Shown one piece after another: positions 39,794-47,089 of a stretch of DNA of 64,000 nucleotides. The notes below the pieces were generated by a model that saw only the letters and a program-made list of their open reading frames with translations, ran no database searches and was not told the origin of the DNA. This stretch comes from Rhynchopus sp. YZ270_cl-10. Lineage: Eukaryota > Euglenozoa > Diplonemea > Diplonemida > Diplonemidae. The DNA is taken from NCBI GenBank assembly GCA_964035575.1, contig OZ037873.1, forward strand, positions 806,001-870,000, given 5' to 3'. Both the position numbers and the translations under genes were made by a program. The first letter of the stretch is position 1, and the number at the start of each line of letters is the position of its first letter.

Positions 39794-39903
39794 ACACACT
39801 GAGCGCTTCCCCCCCCTCCTCCGCTCAAGAGTTTTAAACTACACACCTGATTTCAAATTACATCCTCCCGCATAGTTTTTTTTCCCCCCAATCGCAACAC
39901 TCC

Positions 39904-39972
39904 GGAGTTCGATAACCCGCGGAGTGTCAGTGCCTGCGTCCCAGAGGCGTTTGCACTATCAACTTCACTTTT
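39904..39972 (+). repeat. Repeat C, copy 4
   Basis: GAGTTCGATAACCCGCGG, AGTGTCAGTGCCTGCGTCC and ACTATCAACTTCACTTT as in copy 3. Confidence 0.65.
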
Positions 39973-40191
39973 TTTTTTTTTTTACCAAACGTTCATCTCT
40001 CAAGTTTTCTTTTTGGCTCCCCTTTCCCTGCACTGTAACACAAAGGTTTGCAGTACCTTTGAGTAACGTAGTCCGATTGTATCAGACTGTTGTGTTAGGG
40101 GGTAAAGGGGGAGGGGGAAATCAGGGGCAGGGAGGAGGGGGGGAAACGCACACTGCGACTTTTTTTTTTTTGTTTTTCCTCGCGATCAATT

Positions 40192-40255
40192 CCACCTGAT
40201 TTTTACCCCGCGTATACGTAGGTCCGTACAGGTCCGTACGGTAAAAATCAGGTGG
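40192..40255. repeat. Small fold-back repeat
   Basis: CCACCTGATTTTTACC pairs perfectly with GGTAAAAATCAGGTGG over 16 bp around a 32-nt loop containing two GGTCCGTAC units; AATT flanks both sides. Confidence 0.7.
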
Positions 40256-40309
40256 CAATTTATTGAATGCATATGGTTGAAATACGTTTGTACATACTGA
40301 TTTATGTAA

Positions 40310-40341
40310 GGTGGCTAAGCAACGAGAGGCTTATGATCATC
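40310..40341 (+). repeat. Hairpin repeat A, copy 7
   Basis: GGTGGCTAAGCAACGAGAGG then CTTATGATCATC and CTTATAAACTTTTC. Stem TAAGC/GCTTA is intact. Confidence 0.7.
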
Positions 40342-41147
40342 TTATAAACTTTTCCAATTTTTTTTTTTGGCTTTTAGTTAGTTATTCTGTCAATACTTTT
40401 TTTTCCGACGAAAAGCTCTCGGCAACTGGAGCGTGAACATCCCTCCCCCCTCGGATAACACTAGGCGGAACAGAAGTTTATGTACGCGAGGCATTATTTC
40501 TTCTTTCATTTTTCTTTTTGCCTTCTCTTCGTTTAGAAAAGAAAGTATATGAAATAATTCTTTCAACTTTTTGTTCCCCTGTTATCATCTTTCAAGTTTT
40601 TTTTTGAGTCTTCTAGTTGAAGGAGATCGCCGTAGTCTTCGCAAAATAAAAGTCGCCCCTTTCTGGACCATTTTTTTTTTGTTTTTCCATGATATTCCGC
40701 CACTTAGTACGGTGTCTGAGACTATTGAAGGCAATACACACATCCTTCGAACCTTCCCGAAGAACGGCACCGCAGCTCGTGCCACTTCGGCTGACGATAT
40801 CGTTATGTCATAGGTCTCACCAACTAGGACTTTGCAACCCTTGCTTGTTTCTCGTCGAATTTTTCAGAGATTAAGGTTGCCCGAATCCCTGTGTGTGTCG
40901 ATTTAGCCATTTTCAAGTTACTCTAATATACCCAGACAACATTTTCACACCCCAAAATCTTTCTCCCACAACTATGGGTGTTATTTCCTTCAGAGCGGGA
41001 CCTTTTCGGTCCCACCAGACCCGCACCTTTTTTCGCTCAGGTACGGATAACACAACATTGTCCCTTCCCAGGCATGCACGGTCACTCCACCCACACTACT
41101 CCCTTAGGTACACTTGCTCCTGCACTGCTTTGGGCAGGTCGCCGGAA

Positions 41148-42236
41148 ATGAATGATAGTAAATATGTACGTGTGATTCACGTGGACGAAGGGAACGACCT
41201 GACTGTGTACGGGACGCTGGGCGCAGAGGAGGAGGGGGTGCTGGTGAAGGCGTTTGCGGGGTTGGGTGGGTTCAGCTTTTATCGGGTTGCCGGCGAAGGG
41301 GGTGTCTTCTCTGCTGCGGTGTTCAACACTGCGGCGAACAGTAGCGCATTGCCACAGAGCTTTGATCATAGGCTGCGCCCCGCTATTACTCTGCTACGCC
41401 TACTCAGCCGCAAAAAACCTGTTCAGGATGAGGAAACCTCTGTCCACGGCCTTCCCGACGTAGAGTTGAATACACCCCTAGCACAGCAGGCCAAGGAAAA
41501 CCCTGAGAAGGTTATTTCTATTAACGCGGAGACGATACGGCAGACGCTCGAAGAGAGTGAGCCCTGTTCGGGGGATGAGGGTGCGGAGAAAAGCTCGTTG
41601 AAGGTGTTTGGGCCAAAGACGTTCTCGATCAGTGTAGGCGAGGCCTATGATCTGGAGCAGTCAGGGCGTATTGTGTGCGATACCGCAGTGATTCCCACCG
41701 CGTTCTACATCTCGCTCTTCAAACAGACGTCGACAAACATGGCGTACTACTCAAACTCACGCACAATATCGTTAATGGAGATAGGCACCCCAGAGTCGAA
41801 TGCGCGGTTCGAAGCCTTACAACATGAGGCTGCCAAACGATCTTCTGAACTCTGTGAAGAACGGCTCGCATCGCGACCAGACCCAATTACCTTTGACTCC
41901 CCAATGTATGAATATTTATTTTTGGTTTTAACCAACCCACAGAGGTTATGGATGAGTTTTCGGCGTTCTTCTCATTGCTCAAATAGCCGTCGAAGTTTGT
42001 TGCTTTATCCACATCGTTTTTGGGTTTTATTTTATTTCACTGAACGTACTCAAAACCCTGCATCCCAACACAGACAAAAAATTCGCGAGTACGAAAATTG
42101 GCATTGGGAATACAACAGACTTCTTGGGAAAATACCGGTATGGTTCGAAGAGCAAAAAAAAAAGCCCCAAACCACACCTCAGCATACCCCAAGCCCTTCC
42201 CCACAAGAACGTTTGATAGAAACCTCTCATATTTAG
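41148..42236 (+). CDS. Unrecognised protein
   Basis: 362 residues from the ATG at 41148; an in-frame ATG at 40974 would add 58. The first 250 residues use G/C-ending codons like other genes here and look like an ordinary soluble protein (SKYVRVIHVDEGNDLTVYG at the start, KVFGPKTFSISVGEAYDLEQ near 165). From about residue 255 codons become A/T-rich and the sequence turns aromatic and basic, so the true gene may splice away from this frame after about 41930. No domain is recognised. A repeat A copy starts 4 nt after the stop. The next gene, 42826 onwards, may be a continuation after an intron; I could not prove this. Confidence 0.45.
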   Translation: MNDSKYVRVIHVDEGNDLTVYGTLGAEEEGVLVKAFAGLGGFSFYRVAGEGGVFSAAVFNTAANSSALPQSFDHRLRPAITLLRLLSRKKPVQDEETSVHGLPDVELNTPLAQQAKENPEKVISINAETIRQTLEESEPCSGDEGAEKSSLKVFGPKTFSISVGEAYDLEQSGRIVCDTAVIPTAFYISLFKQTSTNMAYYSNSRTISLMEIGTPESNARFEALQHEAAKRSSELCEERLASRPDPITFDSPMYEYLFLVLTNPQRLWMSFRRSSHCSNSRRSLLLYPHRFWVLFYFTERTQNPASQHRQKIREYENWHWEYNRLLGKIPVWFEEQKKKPQTTPQHTPSPSPQERLIETSHI

Positions 42237-42240
42237 GCAA

Positions 42241-42272
42241 GGTGGACTAATCACGAGAGGCTTAGGTTCATC
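42241..42272 (+). repeat. Hairpin repeat A, copy 8
   Basis: GGTGGACTAATCACGAGAGG then CTTAGGTTCATC, immediately after a stop codon. Confidence 0.65.
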
Positions 42273-42309
42273 TTCAGAGACTTTTCTTTTATTTTTCCCG
42301 ACGGTTTCG

Positions 42310-42765
42310 TTGATCTGTCTGATGAGTGGAAGCAGGAGCAGCAGGGTCGGGTCAGGAGAATGATCTCTTCCAGCGGTGGTTTGCAGCTCGAGGAGTTGTT
42401 GCGCTGCTCTGCGGAGGGAGTGGGGCGTTAGTGTACTGTTCACCTTACGGAGCGCTGTTGTTAGCGTTTGTGCACTAAAAAAGATGACTGGAAAATGGTT
42501 GTCTCCTTGTTGCGTTGAGTCCTTGCGCAATCACAATGCCTGCTCGGTAGTAGGGTACCCAACTGGTCGGCCTTCGTTTGGAACCAGTGCACAGTCCGTC
42601 TAATGGTCGGTTTCTGATTATTCCGTCACCTCTGCTGTTTTCAGGCGCAGAACATCCGAAGCCCGCGCCACATACAAGCCACGAAATGGATGTAGGCCAC
42701 TCCCCTGTCATTGTACGAAAGGTACACTGTTCACGAGAGGGCCTGTTGTGCTTCAAACTTTGTTC
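42310..42765 (+). repeat. GTACC repeat B, copy 6, split by an insertion
   Basis: The head GATGAGTGGAAGCAGGAGCA (from 42319) and the remainder CACATACAAGCC...GGTACACTGTTCACGAGAGGG are adjacent in copy 4 but 325 bp apart here. Confidence 0.6.
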
Positions 42766-42825
42766 GCTGCGCTTCACTACTTTTTATTACTCTATACCCA
42801 GACAACCAAACACACCTACGCACAG

Positions 42826-43887
42826 GGCGCCACCCAGGCTGCGAAGTACGCACTGAAGTCTCAAAAGTACGACGCCAACCACATTCAGTGGCGGGACCAG
42901 GTATACATACCACATACCACCCACCTTTACTTAACACCCTTTCCCCCTTTTCCAGGTCTTAGCGAACCCTAAGGAGTACGGGTTTGCGGATGAGGCGGGC
43001 GCACGGACAACACTGAACTACTCTCTGAACGAGCTCAGCAGCAGTGTCTGCATAAGCCAGAAGGGCTACTTCATGCTGTCGGGGTCGGGCGCATCGCAGA
43101 ACCAGCTCTGTGAGAAGACACCACGCCCGGTCACCTTCTTAAGCGCAGCGGGGATAGACTTCTGCACAGACATCTCAACCATCATCGAGGGTGCGAAGTA
43201 CTTCACGGAAAGCACAACATGGACCTACAGCGACCCGCTCAGCACCAAATTCGTTGCCTTCCAACCACACGGCGAGGAACGTCTCTACAAACGTGTGTAT
43301 GAGCTGTACAGATCCATCTTCCGCTGTGCAGAGCTGCAGTGCGTCACCCACCCATGCGTCTTGCCGATGGGGCTTGGTGTCTTCCTCGAGAATGTGCCTG
43401 CGGAGTGTAAGGACGCTATTAAACATGCCTATTTCAAGGCGCAGATTGAATTGTTGCAGGAGCGTGATTGGGGCTTCAAGGTGTACATTATGAATGCAGG
43501 GGCGCCTGCGTTGGTGAGTTTCTTTAAGGATATGCTGGCGAAGGTGGACCTATCGAAGCTGACGTGCCCGATCATGCTGCACACACGCGACGTCAAGTTC
43601 GTGACAGTCGCGCTTGCACAGCAGGGTGTGGCCGCCGCATACCTCAACCCTTCCGACGCCATTGCCGTCCTGCAGGGTGCCATAGGCTACTACTGGGAGA
43701 CAGGGAAGGGGTCGTGCTACGTCGGGGAGGAGGACTTCGTCGCAACGTCCACAGCGATTCTCTCGCGAACCGGGGTATGTCTTGTCTTTGAGTAGGCTCA
43801 TGGTCATCTTCCTCATTCCCTCTCATGGGCTAGCCTTGCTACGTCTGCATTCGGCCCACGAACGTCTACTCAGTCGCAACACACTAA
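42826..43887 (+). CDS. Unrecognised multi-exon protein, 5' end not found
   Basis: Three exons are supported: 42826-42900, 42956-43774 and 43834-43887, with introns GTATAC...TTCCAG (55 bp) and GTATGT...GGGCTAG (59 bp), both phase 0, giving 315 residues and a stop. No in-frame ATG occurs in the first exon, so at least one exon lies upstream. Codon use is G/C-ending and consistent through all exons. Motifs such as LPMGLGVFLENVP, VYIMNAGAPALVSFF and YYWETGKGSCYVGEEDFVA look like a globular enzyme-like fold; a macro-domain-like fold came to mind from the GxGxF stretch but I cannot support it. Function unknown. Confidence 0.55.
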
Positions 43888-44950
43888 TTTTTTTTTTCCC
43901 AATGAAAGCAGAGGTTTTTTTAGGGACCGGTTTTTTTGAGCTTAGGGGGGGTGAGATGTTTTTTGGGCAAAAAAAAATTTCGCGCGCTTCGCGCGAAGAC
44001 CCTGGAGAAGCTAGTTTGTGGGGGTTTTGGAATCCGTCCGCGCTGTGGTGGGGTCAATTTGACGAAATGGGCAAGTTCTTGCTTTGGTCAAAATGGGTGT
44101 AAGGTAAAGGGGCCAGTGAAAACATAGAGGATAATATACGAGGGTGAAATAGGTCAAGGGCTGCCCGCCGCAGGCGGAAAATTTTAATATCATGCACTTT
44201 TTTGGGGTCAGCAACGAGTACCATGTCATGGGAAGAGTGGGATGCTAGCTTGCGCCGCAGGCGCACGGTACGCTACTTTTATTGTTTCGCCACATCCTTT
44301 TTCTCATTCCCCGTTGGGTTCTACGAGTTCCGTCCGTCAAATGCTAGAAACACTTGTAGTTTATAGTGACTAAGTCTTTGGAAAACACGCCCACCCTCTA
44401 ACTTGCTCCTCGAATCACCCAGTTCACAAGCATTCTCACCCCCCCCAAGAAAACTCAAAAATCCCAAAAACCACCCAAAATTTTTGCTCACCCCCCCTAA
44501 AAACTCAAAAAAAAATCGTGAGAGGGGGTGAAACCCCCCCTCACCCCCCCTTAAAAAAAACTCTGAATGAAAGAAACAACACAACAAACCACCAACACCA
44601 AAAAAAAAACAGGTCTCGCAGGTGCACACAGATGTGGAGCGGGTGCTGTGAGCTCCTTGCGGCAACTCGATTTTTGGCCACATCGGCTGTTTTTGCCAAA
44701 ATTTGGTAGTCGCGCACTCTGCCAGGAAGGAGAGGCTCCTCATAGGCTCCACCTCGTCTCTGCTCACGAAACGTTAGACACAATAAAGTGAAGACAGAGA
44801 TTTTTCTTTTCTTTTTCTTGGGATTTTTGGACCATTGTTACACACACAAACTCTTTTATCTTTCCCCCCCTCCCCTCTTTTTTTTTTGGGTGCCAGGGAG
44901 GAGGGGGGTTTACGGAATGGGGCTTTCTCCTCTTTTTCTCTTTTCTTGTA

Positions 44951-44996
44951 GATGATTAGGATGTTCTTTTCGATTGAAAAGAATATCTTAATCATC
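44951..44996. repeat. Perfect 21-bp hairpin
   Basis: GATGATTAGGATGTTCTTTTC pairs with the strand starting GAAAAGAATATCTT across a GATT loop; the only two non-Watson-Crick pairs are G-T wobbles. Confidence 0.8.
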
Positions 44997-45202
44997 TTTT
45001 CTCTTTTATCTCTTTTCTCTTACCTCAGGCGTGCATTTTTTCTGCCTCTCCCATTGCGCGCACTCACTAATGGGACCCGCATTAACACCTTTTTTTTCCC
45101 TTGTCAATCTGTTCAGTGTTTGGTCAGTAATATGATTTATTTGGGCGGGGAGGGGGGGTTTTTTTTAATTACAAAATAGGCAGAAAAACAGGCCTTTTTT
45201 GT

Positions 45203-45281
45203 GTACCGACCCTCCCCCTTCCTTGGACAATTTCAAGGGGGTCAGAGGGGGGGGACAATTTCACGGGGGAGGGTCGGGTAC
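45203..45281. repeat. Inverted repeat
   Basis: GTACCGACCCTCCCCC and GGGGGAGGGTCGGGTAC bracket two GGACAATTTCA.GGGG units. Confidence 0.65.
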
Positions 45282-45469
45282 AAAAAAAAAAAAGGAAGTA
45301 CAAATGGTGTGGCTGAAGGGTGGGGTGATTCACACTTCTTGCGCACTTCTCGCACTTTTTGCGTACGTTGTGCACCCCACCGTTCAGCAACACTAACTAA
45401 AAAAGTTACACTTTATTTTCGGCACAGCCGACACCATTTACGAATATTCTTTTGTGGCATCTCTTCAAT

Positions 45470-45590
45470 CATTTATATCAGATGTAAACCACGAAATAGA
45501 TGTAGAACTTGCATGGATGGGTCCACCCCCACGGTACAGCAGGTCATACCAAAGGTACACTGTTCACGAGAGGGCTTTTGTATTTCTACT
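45470..45590 (+). repeat. GTACC repeat B, copy 7
   Basis: GATGTAAACCACGAAAT, GATGTAGAACTTGCATGG, CCACGGTACAG and CCAAAGGTACACTGTTCACG then AGAGGGC. A repeat A follows directly. Confidence 0.7.
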
Positions 45591-45597
45591 TTTCTAA

Positions 45598-45672
45598 GGT
45601 GACTAAGCACATGATGAATAAACCAAAGAATAATCTAATCAGACTAAGCACGAGAGGCTTATGATATCATCT
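45598..45672 (+). repeat. Hairpin repeat A, copy 9 (interrupted or doubled)
   Basis: GGTGACTAAGCAC occurs at 45598, then 30 nt of other sequence, then GACTAAGCACGAGAGGCTTA with ATCATCTTATAAG. Either a partial duplication or an insertion. Confidence 0.6.
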
Positions 45673-45974
45673 TATAAGCTTTTCTCTTTCTATGTATCTT
45701 CGCAGGTATTGCGCGATGCACCTCGGTTTTTTAGCATAAGAGTGCATTGTTCCATACCCCTGCATCTGCACATGCTAGAGGAAAATATCAATTATATTTC
45801 CAAAAGGTAAGATGCAAGGTGAAGTGGCAGGTGAAGTAAATTATTTGGCTTTGTAGTTTTCACTGTTGGCTTTTCAACGGTGAAGGCCACTAAAAAATAC
45901 CACACGTCAAGTCATTTGCGTCGCCGTCGTGTAGGGGACAAAACCCCGTCAAGAATCTTAATCCTAACCATTTT

Positions 45975-46018
45975 TGCCAGTGTTCCAGAGTTCAGCACAA
46001 TATCAGCTTCACTTTAAT
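45975..46018 (+). repeat. Repeat C, copy 5 (degenerate)
   Basis: GTGTTCCAGAGTTCAGCAC and ATCAGCTTCACTTT resemble the end of repeat C; repeat A follows. Confidence 0.4.
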
Positions 46019-46031
46019 TTTGTTTTCCTAA

Positions 46032-46062
46032 GGTGACTAAGCACGAGAGGCTTAGGATCATC
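46032..46062 (+). repeat. Hairpin repeat A, copy 10 (consensus-like)
   Basis: GGTGACTAAGC, loop ACGAGAG, GCTTAGGATCATC. CTAAGC/GCTTAG pair and GGTGA pairs with TCATC after a 2-nt bulge. Confidence 0.75.
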
Positions 46063-46267
46063 TTATAAACTTTTCTTTGTTTCTTCTGACTAAGGAGGTT
46101 CCCTAACATTTAGCCCCCATTTCGATTTTTTGCTACGCAATCAAAAAAAAAAAAAGGGCGAAAATTGGGCGAACTAGGTGTCCCCGAACTAGCTATTTTT
46201 TTGTTTGTACTATTTTGAGGGCAGTTCACATTACGGTGCGGGTAAAACTTCAGTGTTTTTCTTTTAA

Positions 46268-46310
46268 AAAAAGATGTGGCTTTGCACGAGAGGTGCATTT
46301 CATGGTTCAA
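46268..46310 (+). repeat. Repeat B core, partial copy
   Basis: GGCTTTGCACGAGAGGTGC and GGTTCAAGC resemble the end of repeat B. Confidence 0.35.
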
Positions 46311-46317
46311 GCTTTCT

Positions 46318-46346
46318 CTTCTTCTTCTTCTTCTTCTTCTTCTTCT
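46318..46346 (+). repeat. (CTT)n microsatellite
   Basis: About nine CTT units. Confidence 0.9.
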
Positions 46347-47089
46347 TTACATCTCCTAGTGTCCGCCGCATAGCCGCACAGGACACTACCTGCATCTGTC
46401 AACGTATTTGTGTTGACAAAAAACACGAGGTTTCTTGTATTCATGGGCACATTCATTTTGCGTTTTTTTCCCCTCCTCTTTCCTTTGTGTGGTCTCCATG
46501 TGTAAAAAACACAACACCCCCTATTTTTAAAGCGTTTTGTGGAGAAAACCTGCCTCTTTCCACAAAATAGCAGGGACAGCATACAGGGGTTATCCCATCG
46601 GTGCACCTGGTCACCAATGCAAGCATGAAGGAAAGGGGGAATTACACAAGGGCTAGCACCAAAAACTTTCTAAAAAAAGGGGGGGGGCGTGGGGGGGTGT
46701 TTTCTTCTGAATTGTGGAAGGTGCTTGTCTGATTGCTGTGAATGGCCAGCAAATGCTAACAAAAGAAACGGCGAATCCTCTCCCCTATTACTATTGATTA
46801 AATACCTTTCCTTACCCACCCCATCATCAACCCCCCCCGCAGCGTTTTCTCCCCCATTTTTTTTTGTACACAGTTCCCCCTAATCCTCCCTTTCTTTTTG
46901 TCTACACCCAAGCAAAAAAAAGGTAGGAAATATACTAACCCCTCCCCCACACAACAAACAAACGTTTCCCACAAAAAAAGGCAAACCAGAGAACCTTTTT
47001 TTTTTAAAAAGCTTTTCATCATTAGATAGCTTTCTTTCTCTTTCTTTCCAACCTCTTCCTCCCCTTCCCCCTCCTCCTAAATCTAAAAT

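Larger units (their letters stand above)
38619..41147. other. Intergenic stretch with repeats and mini-elements
   Basis: Holds A copies (38784, 40310), a Tc1-like MITE (38861), F (39718), C (39904) and a small fold-back (40192). An ATG at 40974 in frame with the next gene could extend it upstream. No other gene is seen. Confidence 0.55.
42237..42825. other. Stretch with repeat A and a split repeat B
   Basis: Repeat A (42241), the head of a repeat B (42310-42343), about 325 bp of unrelated sequence, then the rest of the B copy (42669-42765). No sure exon is seen before 42826. Confidence 0.5.
43888..47089. other. Long intergenic stretch with many repeats
   Basis: Contains GC-rich palindromes (TTCGCGCGCTTCGCGCGAA near 43978), a 21-bp hairpin (44951), an inverted repeat (45203), B and A copies (45470-45672), a TTCAC hairpin (45859), C (45975), A (46032), a partial B (46268) and (CTT)n (46318). 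No gene is seen. Confidence 0.6.

Noticed and set aside
43073-43795. Macro-domain assignment for the 42826-43887 gene
   Set aside because: Only a loose GLGVF-type resemblance; not enough to name a fold.
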